Positions 24,044 to 35,565 are shown, counted from the stretch's first letter. The stretch is 64,000 nucleotides of DNA from Hygrocybe punicea (GCA_963556145.1 OY744462.1:5828001-5892000), one strand, 5' to 3'. The notes: generated by a model not told the origin, from the letters alone. A program made the numbers and translations.

Positions 24044-25023
24044 ATGACGAGCAACCCGCCAGCAAATTTCCGTCCTGCACTCCTCGTAATCGACATGCAG
24101 AAAGACTTCTGGCCTCCAGTAAGCACCTTACTTTGTTAAATGACCCAAATCTCTTGTAACTTCAATCACAGCTGGGCTCGCTAGCCGTCCCTTCAGCACA
24201 ATCTACCATCGCACCCATAAATGCCCTCCTCTCTCTCCCTGGTTTCGTGCTCAAACTCGCCACACAAGACTCGCATCCACCCTCGCACATATCGTTTGCC
24301 TCTAATCATAGCCGCGCAACGACTACGGACGGTCACGATGCCCGGCCGTTCACCAGTTTTACAAGGATAACTAACCCGCTGAATGGAGACGAGGTCGTAG
24401 AGAGCAGATTGTGGCCAGATCATTGCATTCAAACTACGGAAGGCGAGGAACTCGTCCAAGGCATCGAATGGCAGAACCTCACCCGAATCCATCCGAATAT
24501 CTTGTCAGAGCTCAATCGACTCTATCCTATGCCCAAAAACGGCGACAAGGAACATTTGGGATTCCATTATGCCGCTCTCCCAGCTTCCAATCTCGCCATA
24601 TTCAAAAAAGGGCTTCTCCCTTCCTTGGAGCAATATAGCGCGTTTACTCCACCGTTCACTAACCCGCCGATCCACCCGCCTCCGTCACTATCTCGAACAA
24701 ATGACGAGGAGGGCGAAAAGAGTCCCCCTCCTCTTCTCACCTGCTTACTGCAAGCCTACGCCGTCACGCACGTCTATGTCGTTGGCCTGGCCTATGATTA
24801 TTGTGTCAAAGAAACTGCTATGGACGCTGTGCGGCAGTCATTTGTTGCCTATGTCGTAGAGGAGGGGACAAGGGCAGTCGATGGTAATGCCGAGAGCTTG
24901 AATGAGGTCAATGCGGAGCTCCGGTCAGGAGGGGTCAAAATCCTGGAAGGTGATTTAGACGGCATTGAGGAGATCAAATGGGTCAAGAACTTTGTACCGC
25001 CCGCACAAAACGATCTGATATAA
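24044..25023 (+). CDS. PNC1: Nicotinamidase (Pnc1)
   Basis: Hydrolyses nicotinamide to nicotinate in the NAD salvage pathway, which also relieves sirtuin inhibition. Starts MTSNPPANFRPALLVIDMQKDFWPP; the Asp of VIDMQKDF is the catalytic acid. One 56-nt intron follows PP. LATQDSHPPSHISF and LWPDHCIQ supply the metal-binding D, H and H residues, FKKG the catalytic Lys, and GLAYDYCVKETAMDA the nucleophilic Cys. Compared with yeast Pnc1 there is an extended segment after the metal site (EWQNLTRIHPNILSELNRL) and a Pro-rich loop (TPPFTNPPIHPPPS). All catalytic residues are present, so it should be active. It is divergent from PUS4 across about 190 bp. Confidence 0.94.
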
Positions 25024-25088
25024 TTGTTTATCATGTCTTATTTGTCTCTTTGAAAGGAAAGGTATGTGAAGCTCTACAACCAACCCTC

Positions 25089-28000
25089 ATGTTTCCCAAG
25101 ATTTTCACTCGCAAGCATGCGTCCGAGGCTGGTTCTCACTCCGGTGAAACACCACAACATCCTGAAACTATCGATTTACACGACATATCAGTTCAGGATT
25201 TGGAGGCTGGCCCCCCTCACCAAGGACATATCCCCGACGATGAGGTTGACAATGTAGATGATGACGATGACGATGACCCAGACGGTGAACAAGACGGCAC
25301 CAATGATCCCCTACCAAAGCGTTCTCGTTTCTGCCGCCATGTCTTCGTATCCATCTTCAAGGGCCACCGCTCATGTAGTTGGCCCCCCGCTTGGTTCCAC
25401 AAGGCGTCATTTTTCCATCCGGCAGCATCCGAGACAAGTGGTGATGATGAATATATTCTCAACTATCGCCACACTCCCATCGTTTCTGGGATATTGATAC
25501 CATTCTCCATTCTGCTGGAGATCGCGAGTCTCACAGAGCATTGGTATATCAACACGTCTGACAATAAAATTCAGAAAAATACCGTCATTCTGAATATCGG
25601 TCTCGCATTCAGCATGCTATGCGCTGTTATGGCGAATATTTGTTTGGTAATACGCTTCTTGGAACGCAGGGTCAAAACTATGACGATTTTGTGTGTAGTG
25701 TTTCTTACCATTCACGGTGCGTTATTAATTCAGCGTGATGGTGTCAAGACTGAATCAATCTGTAGATATCATTAATGTTATCGCAGTCACTATTTCCAGT
25801 GTCATGCGTCCCACCAATAGTGGCTTCACGTTCGGACAATCCTTTTGGATGGCCATCTGTTCAACTGTTGTCTCCCTCATCACCAATATAACACTGGTTG
25901 TCGACCTGATCCGAACCCCAGATTTCGCAAAAAGCGGTAAGTCCTGATATCGATTCAGTATTCTCATCTTACAGTCCATGTTCCACCATTTCCTTCTTGC
26001 AGGCAGCGGTTTAACCCCGAAACAACGTTCCCTTGTCGTCGTCGTCATCATCCAACTTTGCTACGTTGCCTTTGGTGCCCTCTTTACTTCCTTTCTGCAA
26101 CATCTTTCCTTCATCAATGCCCTCTACTTTACAGTTGTCACCATCGAGACTATCGGGTTTGGTGACATCACACCAAATACCAAAGGTTCTCGCTTGTTCA
26201 TCTGCGTGTATGCCTGCTTTGGCATGTTGAACCTCGCCATGTTATTCTCGATCGCTCGGGAGACCATATCCGAAGCACTAGAGGTTTCATACCGGTTACG
26301 GTTGGAGAACGTCAGAAAGCGGAGAAGGTTGGCAATGATGCGAAGGCAGGTCGAGACTCGATGGTTGGAGGCTGTCGAGTGGAGATTGAGAGAAGAGCGT
26401 GTTCCAATCTGGGTCAAAGACGAGTATGCATCCAGCAGAATGGCCGGGTTCAAGGAAATTATCGCACGTGTCATCAAATGGGTCTGCCGCGTCTTTCCGG
26501 GATGCGGGCGTCGGCATCGACGTGGGCTAAGATATGCCTACAGAAAACACACGCTTGGTATGCATCTCAACTTGGACGCGCTGACACGTGCACAGCTGGA
26601 GGCCAGTGCAATGGAGGCCGGTGTTCCTCTCATTTCACTGCTTCCGCCCTGGTATAGGCATCCGGATGAGCGTGAGACGGTGACAGAAAGTCATCCGACG
26701 CTCACACACGCACGTTTAGGTCGAATGGTTGCTATGCTTGGACGGTTCGCACTGGCACTGGATCAGTGGTCAAGGGCACTTCCGTCGCTTTCCACAACAT
26801 CTCGATCGCCCGCTCCCCAGCAAACAGCGAACCTCGGGAACCATACGCCGGGAGCGAACAAATGCAGTAGTCGAGTTGACCAGGTAGTCCATATTCAAGA
26901 CAACACGGACCGACGGGCGTTCGATAATATGTCTGCTGCGAGACTGCGGCCTTCAAGAACGAGATTTCAGATATCACTATCGCCGCTGTGTAGTTCCAAC
27001 GGTGCTGGGACACGGAGAGTGGAACAGAAAGTGTTAATTGTGAGGGTAACTGTCGCTTGCTTCCTTTTCATTGTGTTTTGGACCATTGGTTCGGCCATTT
27101 TTATGGCAACGGAGGGCTGGAGTTATGGAACTGCGATGTATTTTTGTGAGCCGAATGCCCAGAAGCGAAAAGGAAATACATTTATTATCTCTACCAGGTT
27201 TTATCGCTTTCACGACGATTGGCTATGGAGATTTGACCCCTCAGACGCCTGCCGGCCGCTCTGTGTTTGTCGCGTGGGCACTCTTAGCCGTTGGGACAAT
27301 GTCGATTTTCATCTCTGGTACGTTTCAAACCGTTTACAGTTTGATTCCATCCTCAATTACCGAGGGGTCTGCAGTACTTTTAGAAGTGTACTCCTTTCAT
27401 TACAAACGTGCGCTCAATCCAAACGTATTCAACAAAGCGATCAAGCGCTACCGCCAATGTACCCGAATCCCACAACTGCCTAAACCTGATTCGGAGTACC
27501 AAAATGGAAAGCCAGCTTTCTCTCGCTCTTCGGCCTCCCTCGTCTATGCCCAAAATCACAGCGCCTCGGGCTCCAATGCAGACACTCAGTCCCACTCGGC
27601 CTTCAACGCCCGCACCCAGCAGCATCTTGAGGATCTGCCCCTTCAGATACTGCGGTATGCTGAGACATTCCAGGAGCACGTGTTGTACTTCACACGAATC
27701 CGGAACGCTGCCAAGCAGAGAATTGTCAGGAGAAAGCAGAGGGAGATGCTCACGCAAATGCCCGCCAGCTTGAAGCAGCTTTTAAACGATATAGCCAATT
27801 CAGATGTGATCGGGGAGCAGATCAAAGCAGAGATTCTGCACGATGATGATGTCAGGCAGGCAAGTGGTTGTACGCCTGTATTACGAGCATGATGCGATGA
27901 CTCCATTTAGACCCTCTTCACATTGAGTGTAGAAAGTGCGTCTTTCGTCTTCGGAATACGCCATTTAGACATTAATGTCTTTTTATTTTATTTTTGGGTG

Positions 28001-28119
28001 CAGAGTGGTTGAGAGAGATGGTGGAAGCTGCTGAGACAGTCTTAGACAACTTGGAGGCGCGAGATAGCTTTGCGCCAGACACCAATCATGACCAAGGCAG
28101 TCAAGGTGGTCTGCACTAG
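25089..28119 (+). CDS. TOK1: TOK-type outward-rectifying potassium channel (two pore domains)
   Basis: Fungal plasma-membrane K+ channel with eight transmembrane helices and two pore loops. An acidic N-terminal region (NVDDDDDDDPDGEQDG) precedes helices starting HTPIVSGILIPFSILLEI. Pore 1 reads FTVVTIETIGFGDITPN and pore 2 FIAFTTIGYGDLTPQTPAGRS, both with the GFGD/GYGD selectivity filter. Between them lies a long basic cytosolic loop (RLRLENVRKRRRLAMMRR). A large C-terminal cytosolic domain follows helix 8 (VFVAWALLAVGTMSIFISG). Splicing is needed after LTIH, after AKSG, between the two parts of pore 2, and for a last exon after the 27.96-kb pyrimidine tract (WLREMVEAAETVLDNL, stop 28117-28119). 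The start ATG 25089 follows PNC1 by only 65 bp. Confidence 0.93.
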
Positions 28120-28457
28120 CTCAAACACTGGACAAAGTCCCATGCTAAATGAATGGCTCTCGATGTTTGGTGGATTTTTGTGATTCTGATAACTCAATAT
28201 AGCGCTGATTGTTCAAATTTTCCTAAAGAGCTGTCAACAGGGACTGGTGAGCCCCAAAAATACAAGTTGTAAAGTGTGCTGGGTACATGTCCGATATCGA
28301 TGTGGTATTACATTAATATTAGACACTAGAGGATATTGAGGTGTCAGGAAGTTGGGAGATGAGGCTATCAATATTGAGGATTGGATACACCATGGATCTG
28401 GTGATATGCACTCAGCCATCCTGAGCTCCAATTTGATATATTTTGTGATTCCTTGCA
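28120..28457. other. Intergenic DNA at the border of the transposon cluster
   Basis: About 340 bp between the K+ channel stop and the first transposon. It is AT-rich and no ORF, repeat or RNA is recognised. The cluster of mobile elements starts immediately after it. Confidence 0.4.
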
Positions 28458-28465
28458 ATTTGATG

Positions 28466-29441
28466 TAGGCATATGCACGGGTTTTGAAACCCACACGGGT
28501 CTGGACCCATGGGTTCTGCGGATTTGGGTATGGGTTATAAAATTCAACCTGCACCAAAACCCATACCCGGACTGCAGGTATGGCAGGTGGCTTGGGGGTA
28601 ATTTATTTTGAATCAAATATATTATTAATTAACTACTACAAAATGAAAGATTTTGAGGGAATTGAGAGGGAGATTTGAGCCCATTATATAGGATTTAAAT
28701 GGTGCATGGACCATGCATGGACCATGTGACTTATTTGGTTGCCAATCAACAAACGTGCTCACACATTCTGACAACACCCACACGTCACCACCAACCTCGT
28801 GACTAACCCTGAACACATCCCCACCAACAAAATGCAGCAAAAGGAAAAAGGTAAGTTTCTTATTATACATCTATAACTAGTAACTAACACCAAGCTCACC
28901 CAACGATGCCAGCACCAAACACCAATGACACCAACACCCACACCAATGCCAACTCACCCACACCAATACCAACGCAATCGCCCACAGCAATGGCAATGGC
29001 CACGATGCCAGCAACAACGTCAACACCTACACCAACAAAGCCCATGCACCCATGCCAATGCACCCACGCCAATGCACCCGTGCCAATGCACCTGCGCCAA
29101 TGCACCCATGCCAATGCCAATGCAACCACCCACAGCAACACCAATGGCCACATCGGCATTGACAGTGTCAGCACCACCCACCCAACTCACCTTGTGGACA
29201 TGCACCACTACATCAATTGATGTTGGCACTGCATCTGCGAGGTAATGGGAGAAAGGTGTTGCCCAGCACCACGATGTCGTGGGTACAGTCTGTACCTGCA
29301 ACCCATGTCTAATTCCAGGACTCACGGGGACCCACCAGTCAACCTGCATCCAACCCATACCCATGGCAGTGGGTACAGGTATTAGCTGGGTGGGGTACAG
29401 GTCAGCAAAATTTACCTGTGGGCAACCCATGCCAATCCCTG
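28466..29441. mobile_element. Small non-autonomous hAT-like DNA transposon (copy A, 976 bp)
   Basis: Perfect 8-bp target duplications ATTTGATG flank the element at 28458-28465 and 29442-29449. The ends are imperfect inverted repeats: left TAGGCATATGCACGGGTT, right (reverse complement) CAGGGATTGGCATGGGTT. Sub-terminal regions are full of GGGT/ACCC motifs. An apparent small intron lies inside (GTAAGT at 28851, branch ACTAAC, AG at 28894), then about 250 bp of degenerate CCAATGCACCC-type repeats. No transposase is present, so it depends on a helper. The 8-bp duplication and TA/CA-G-G-G ends fit the hAT superfamily (inference). Confidence 0.78.
28900..29160 (+). repeat. Low-complexity CCAATGCACCC / ACACCAACACC repeats inside hAT-like copy A
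   Basis: Imperfect short tandem units such as CACCAATGCC and CCCATGCCAATGCA fill this stretch. They create overlapping open frames rich in Pro, Thr, Asn and His in several phases, which are not taken as genes. Confidence 0.7.
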
Positions 29442-29621
29442 ATTTGATGTGACTTACTACTCTTCAACCTTCTAACACATCGTGACTATTGCGAACTTCT
29501 CTGACTTTGGAGATATTTAGTTATCACACTTCAAAGTATTTCCTTTGTTCTCTTTGTTCTCTATTTTCATTTATTATTCTCTCTACCTACCCTTTCTTCT
29601 ATATGCCCTTTATCTCACATA

Positions 29622-29978
29622 TAGGCATATGCAGGGGTTTTTCAACCTGCACGGGTTTGGACCCCTGGCACTGTCGGGTACGGGTATGGGTTGCCAAATC
29701 AAGAACCGTGAGAAACCTGTGACCCGTGGCCAACCTGTGACTAAACTGTGACTTCCTGTCACAACCACCCAAGACAGCAACATGAGCAGAGTGGTTTGCA
29801 ATTGCAAACCACTCTGCTCAAGGTAAGTCTCCTCTTTCATTGAGAATTCTATCTTTGACTAATTAAAACTGTTTTAGATAAATTTTACTCTGCTAGGCTA
29901 CGGCACTGCCATCCAACACCACCACTAACACCAACACCAACACCACCACCACCAACCTCGATCAGCAACGGCAACCGC
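29622..29978 (+). mobile_element. Left part of a second hAT-like element (copy C), cut by an LTR
   Basis: Begins TAGGCATATGCAGGGGTT, nearly the same left end as copy A, followed by the same GGGT-rich sub-terminal region. It contains a 38-bp perfect palindrome and then a possible first exon starting ATGAGCAGAGTGG, GTAAGT at 29823, branch site ACTAAT and an acceptor ending at 29877. ACC-rich repeats follow until an LTR begins at 29979. No right end or matching target duplication was found. Confidence 0.65.
29783..29820. repeat. Perfect 38-bp palindrome in hAT-like copy C
   Basis: The two 19-bp arms (29783-29801 and 29802-29820, centre TTGCAATTGCAA) are exact reverse complements without spacer. 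The palindrome overlaps the putative first exon and ends three bases before the GTAAGT splice donor. Confidence 0.9.
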
Positions 29979-30417
29979 TGTAGAGGCTCCAGATCGTGTG
30001 GATCCATTTCCTCTTCATATCCCACTCCGTTCCCATCCATTCCCATTCCCATATTGTCGATTCCATTTGATTCCGCTCATTCCTATCGATTCCGCTAAGG
30101 TTTAACATGGGTCCGGGTAAACCCGGTGACCTGCCGGTTTGGGTCTGACCGGTGCGGGTACCGGGTTGCCATTTTGGCGACCCGTGCAACACCGCGACCC
30201 GAACCGGCGGGTTCACGGGTCATCACGGGTCATCAACACAGGTAAGTCTGTTAACTTTACTAATATTATTTATTGCAGGAAACTCGACCGCGACCACATC
30301 GCGAGCACACCACGACGGATCCCAACGCCAATGCAATGCCAACGGACATGGGACAGCCACAACAACACCACCACCAGCGGTGGCAACAGCAACGGCAGCG
30401 TCAACAACGATGATGGA

Positions 30418-30556
30418 ACAGCAACAGCAACAATGACAACAGCAGCAGCAGCAGTGCCAGCAACAGCAGCAGCGCCAGCAACAGCAGCAACGCCGGCCAC
30501 AGCAGCAACGCCGGCAGCAGCAGCAACGCCGGCAGCAGCAGCTGTGGCAGCAACAC
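30418..30556 (+). repeat. CAG/CAA-rich microsatellite, left part (hAT-like copy B)
   Basis: Interrupted CAG, CAA and CCGGCAG triplets. The matching right part lies at 36488-36604; the two were continuous before family A copy 1 inserted. Long poly-Ala, poly-Gln or poly-Cys frames here are artefacts of the triplets. Confidence 0.85.
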
Positions 30557-30598
30557 CACCATGACCATACCACCACCTGACAAGGACAACAACAGCGT

Positions 30599-31528
30599 TG
30601 TAGATGCGGGTTCTTGGTGGCTTCGGAACTATATAAAGAAATATGATCCTAACCAGAGGGTGTCAGCGTAGAAGTGACTGGATAATTCAGTGTCGGGGAT
30701 AATAAGTGAAGTGAAAGTGAAATAAAAGTAAAGCCGCCGCATAAACTCGACTAGTAACGACAAATCCGGCGATGAACGGAGTGAAAACGGACTAATAACG
30801 ATGAACCCGATGGTGAACGGACTGAAAACGAATGAACCCGACGATGCCGACGATGTCGGGTACGGCGGGTCAGGTCGGGTCGGGTCGGAAACGATGAACA
30901 AATATACGGGAACAATGATAAAGTCGACGAAGTGAACTATAAAAAGCTAAGGAACTACGTGGACGAGCATTTGAAGGGATTAAAACAATTCTGACTATGA
31001 GAGAAACGGGGACTAATGGTATGTTTTTTTTGTACGGTCGTCGGGGACCGTTTTTATAGTACAGGAAACAGTAATCTACTTTCGGACATGTCTACTTCGG
31101 CCGATGGTAAGCTACAAAGAAAGGTTGGAATGGGGATGTGGAAAGGGGGGTTGCAAAGCAACGAAGACAGGAAATGGAGGGGAAAACGAATATGCAAGGA
31201 AAAGATCTAGAAAGTCCTACATATCTCCGAAAGGACGAGGGGATGCATAAATAAAGTAAATCCGAAGTTGGGGATTGAGTCCGAAGAGATCCATCTCCTG
31301 GAATTGGAACTCCGAGGCGTTTGAGGCTGCCGGATTTAGCCCAAAAGCGGCCATCACAAAGCGGCATGTGTCGGGTTACGTCGGTCACGTCGGGTCACGT
31401 CACGTCACGTCACGTCGGGTTACGTCAGGTTATGTCGGGTTCGAATGTAAGTTGAATGGCGGCATCGGGTTGGTCCGGATTCGTGATATATCGATGATAC
31501 GGACTCAGAGGGACGTCGACCCTCTACA
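30599..31528 (-). repeat. 3' LTR of family A copy 1
   Basis: About 930 bp, TGTAGA...TCTACA. On the minus strand it has a TATA-type box (TATAAAAACGG) next to a short inverted repeat ACGGTC/GACCGT near 31035-31055. Confidence 0.88.
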
Positions 31529-32094
31529 TCTCCAGGGTACTTCAAATAAAGACCATCCCTGGTCGATACTACGTGGACTCGGGACTCGGATGCGTGAGAT
31601 GAGGCCGACGTGGTGGTCATGGAATCGGGCTCGACAGGACGAGGCGGGTTGTGGACAATGCAAAGGGGGAGAGTGGATGGTGACTAGCGGAACTCGATGG
31701 ACGGTCGGAGGCTGAGAGCGGCGAATGGGGAACAAAATGGGTGAAGCCGGTGTCGAGGAAAGGGAAACAAAATACATAGAACCGGGGAAAAGGGAACGGA
31801 GCGGAAATGAAAGAAGAGATGGAAAGCTACAAAAATGGGACAAACGGGGAGTGGAAACGCAAAATAGATGAGAAAATAAATAAATGTTGGGTATCGGAAA
31901 GAGGGGACACGATAGAAATCAAGTCGGGATAAAACTAAACGTGACATAGGATTGGGGGCGGGTGATGGAGACGAGTAAGGCAGGAGCGGAAACGAAATAA
32001 AACACAAGCGGATGACCAAGACGATCTAGGCGGGTTGAGTTAGGGTCGGCGGCTTTGGTGGCTGTGTCAACGGGTGGCGGAAACGGTGGGGTAG

Positions 32095-32385
32095 ACATGA
32101 TATGACGACGGTGGTTGTTCAATACGATATGACGAAAACGGAGGTTCGATAGACGACGACAGAGGTTCGATATACGATGGCGGAGGTTTGATATGATATG
32201 ACGAAAACGGAGGTTCAATGGACGACGACGGAGGTTCGATATACGATGGCGGAGGTTCAATACGATATGACGAAAACGGAGGTTCAATGGATGACAACGG
32301 AGGTTCGATATACGATGGCGGAGGTTTGATAGACGGCGGCGGAGGTTTGATAGACGATGGCGGAGGTTCGATATGTCAATACTAA
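32095..32385. repeat. 24-bp tandem repeats in family A interior
   Basis: Degenerate units of the form GGAGGTTCGATAnACGAnGGC repeat about ten times, alternating with ATGACGAAAAC units. A shorter homologous array is at about 39960-40105 in copy 2. Minus-strand frames read repeated IEPPFSSY peptides, which are not taken as a gene. Confidence 0.8.
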
Positions 32386-32451
32386 TATGGGGGCGATAAT
32401 CAACAGCTGTGATATCAGCCTCATACTAGGCGGTTCAGCACCGGCTTGGAC

Positions 32452-32477
32452 CCATGGGGAAGCATTCCCCCCCATGG
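32452..32477. other. Conserved 8-bp hairpin in family A interior
   Basis: CCATGGGG (32452-32459) and CCCCATGG (32470-32477) form a perfect stem. In copy 2 the stem is CCGTGGGG/CCCCATGG (40171-40196), which still pairs through a G-T wobble. The adjacent block GGTTCAGCACC is also conserved, which is unusual in this otherwise repeat-driven interior. Confidence 0.55.
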
Positions 32478-33611
32478 AACTGAAATATAAAGTCGGGTGG
32501 GTTGGGAATTGAAGCCGAGACAGGGAACATTGTGTCTGGGTCAAAACGGTGGCGGAAACGGTGGGTCATGGAAAGCGGAGAACGATGTCAAATGGGTTTA
32601 ATGCGGGTGCGTGAGCGGATGAGTCGGGTGCGTGGGGAACGAGTGAAGCGACGTGTCGGGTTCGTAAGCGGGTGCGGCGGGTTCATAAGCGGGTGCGGCG
32701 GGTTCATAAGCGGGTTCGTTGGGTGCGACGGATTCGTAAGCGGGTGTGTCGGGTACGTCGGGTGGATTATGCGGGTGCCGGGTGTGTCGGGAACAAGTGT
32801 TTCTTTTTTTTTATCTTTCTTTTATCTCTGACATTTATCTTTCTTTTTGATTTACTTAATCTATCTATGTATATATTTCTTATGCCGATGGACGGTGAGG
32901 GGTTTTCGTAGGGTCGGGTTCGGTGGGTACGGGAGTGCGAATGTGGCGGGTACGGGTTGTGAAACCGGAACCGGAACCAGATGCTCGAATCGAGCACTGG
33001 TGCTCGAATTGAGCCGGAACCGGAACCGGATGCCGCGGAATCGTTGGGAACGTGTCCGGGTTCGTAGTCGGGTGCTGTGATGCAGGTCGCGGATCCGGAA
33101 CCGGAATCCGGTGTAGCGGGTAGGTTGAAAACGGTTTGTCGGGTGTGGCGGTATGGCATAGGGCGACGTAGGGAGACGGGGGCGGACGACGTGAGCGGAT
33201 AAGACGGAACGTGGTTGCGAGGCGTGGATCATGGTTGCGTGGGGTTGTTCGAAGCTGCGGGTTGTCGAGGGAAGCGGGTAACGGGTGGTCGAGGTTGGCG
33301 GTACGGGATAGGGCGATGTTGGGAAACGGAGGCGGATGACGTGGGCGGATTGGGGTGATACGGGTGGCGTCTTCGTGATGCTTTCGTGGCGGATAGTTGC
33401 GTGGGGATTTGACAATGGTCCGTCGGGTCGTGGAACGGGTTTGGGCGGCCGGTGGTCACGGTTTCGCGGGTGCAACTCAACGGGGGCATCGTTTTGGGCT
33501 TGCGAATGGACTTTGAGGGGCGTCGTGGGGCTGGCCGAGGGCGTAGGTGGTCGAAGGGGAGTGGACGAGGACGGGGACGGCTGGGGGTCGAGAGTGGTAG
33601 TCGACGGTGGG

Positions 33612-34577
33612 TGACGTGGCCGCTCGCGTGGGACGAAGAGGGTCGGGGGCTGACTCGTTTGGGACAGATGAGGGCCATGCCGAGGTGCGGGGGCGTAAAC
33701 GTGGGTGTGTGGACGGTTGTACGCGGTGGTCGCTGGTGCTGGGTCTGGGAACGCGGGGGTACGAGGTGTGGTGACGTGGCGCAGCGTTGATGGCTCGAGG
33801 GCAGTGGGGACGGCTTGTACGGCGTCACGACGGACGATGTGTGGCCCTGGGATGCGGTACGAGGCAGCGGTGGGTCCGACGAGGGCGTGAGCGGCCGGAG
33901 ATGTCGACTTTGGTTGGGGCACGAAGCCGGTGACGTGGCATGGCGTTGGAGGCTCGAATATAACGGAAACAACTTGTACAGGTTTGCGGGGGCGATGTAG
34001 GGTGCTGGGATGTGATACAAGCCGCCGGTGGGTCCTACGAAGGCGTGAGCGGCGGAGGAGGTCGTATAGGCGGGTGCATGGGGCGAGGTGACGTGGCACG
34101 CGTGTGGGACATCGATGACGGCGAGGAGGACCCATGAGGGCTCGCAACTGGTGTCGTGGGGTCGTAGGAAGCGGTGCGAGGCGACGGGGAGGTCCAACGA
34201 GGGCGTGAGCGGCCAGAGATGTCGAGTAAGCTGGGGCACGAAGCAGGGTGACGTGGCACAGTGTGGGAGCGTCGATAACGGCGAAGACGACTCGTGTGGG
34301 CTCGCGAAGGGTGCTGTGGGGACTCGGAAAGCCATACGAGGCTGCGTGGGGGTAGCAACGAGGGCGTGAGCGGCCGGGGATGTCGAATAGGCGGGTGCAT
34401 GAGCTGGGATGACGTGGCGACGCGTTGGGGACTCGATAATGGCGGAGACGGCTCGTGAGGGCTCGTGAAGGGCGATGTGGGACTCTGGGAAGCGGTGCGA
34501 GGCGACGGGGTGTCCAACGAGGGCGTGAGCGACCGGGGATGTCGACTTGGCGGAGGCACGAGGATGGATGACGTGGC
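33612..34577. repeat. 160-bp periodic repeat array with TGACGTGGC in each unit (family A copy 1)
   Basis: TGACGTGGC starts at 33612, 33772, 33931, 34089, 34249, 34410 and 34569, so seven units have a period of 158-161 bp. Each later unit also has a conserved block like GAGGGCGTGAGCGGCCGGGGATGTCG about 50 bp before it. The units differ by substitutions much more than by length. Confidence 0.85.
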
Positions 34578-35565
34578 ACGGCGTGGGGTATCGATAACAG
34601 CGAATATGGCTTGTGAGTGCTCGCGAAGGACGATGTGGGGACCCGGGAAGCCTGTACGGGCACGTAGGATGCGGTCTGTGGGCGTAGGGCGCGGGGTGAC
34701 GATGGGGGCCGACGATGGTGGCGTTTTCGGGACGACGTGGGCACAGGTGCTAGGTATACGTCGTGGCTTGTATCCGGGGATGACGGCGAGTCCGTAGATG
34801 CGAACGCGAGGTGATCGGGCGCGAAACGGGGGTGGACGCGCTGGGGCTGGTCGAGAACGGAGTTTTGCTGAGTGCTGACGTAGTTTTCTTGGGACGGCGC
34901 GCGCTCGGACGATGGGGAGGGGCCCGGGACTGTATCCGGGGACGACGGCGAGGCTGTGGACGCGAACGGGTGGCCAAACGGGGACGAGAGTGCTGGGGGT
35001 GCACAGGCTAAACCTGTTGCACGGTGGGCGTTTTCCTTGTGCTTCGTGGCTCATTTTGTCTCCGTTTCGTGAGTGACGCGGTTGATGTTGGTCGCGGTCG
35101 CTGGGGCCGTTTTGGGGCTTTCCGGGCGCGGATTTTCGACCGGAATCGGTGGGGCGTGGAATTCTGAGTGCGTTGGGGTTGTAAAAACGAGTGTGGATCG
35201 TGAATGTGATGGGGATCGAGACGTCGAGTCGACGAAGGTGTATTGGGTCGTGGCTGTGCAAGTTTCCTAAAGCGGTAAACGGCCGCTGGGTCGGCCGCAC
35301 AAGAGCGGGTTCGAAGTTGTACGTGAAACTGAACAATTGTAGTCGTTAAAGAAGAGAAAATAGTATGAGAATCAAACCCAAATGATAGTGTGATAGTTGG
35401 CGAGTGGATGTCGGAGCGTTGGGTGTCGAATGTAAAGAAGTCGGGTAACGGGTGTCGGATGTGTAAAGTGCTGCGGCAAGGCTTGTTTCGAGATGACGAA
35501 AGGAAATGAGGGGCTATGAAATGAATGTTTCTTGACACTGAATTATCCTCGCGGTGGGCTCCAGA

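Noticed and set aside
28896..29430. Several overlapping 90-136-codon frames in hAT-like copy A
   Set aside because: They arise from CCAATGCACCC-type simple repeats on both strands; none resembles a transposase.
30223..30592. Poly-Cys, poly-Ala and poly-Leu frames
   Set aside because: Translations of a CAG/CAA microsatellite in different phases.
32861..34744. 627-codon minus-strand ORF rich in Pro, Arg, Ser and Thr in family A copy 1
   Set aside because: It follows from the 160-bp repeats, which lack stops in several frames (overlapping 368- and 433-codon frames exist too). Unit length is not always a multiple of three, the frame is not kept in copy 2, and no domain is visible.
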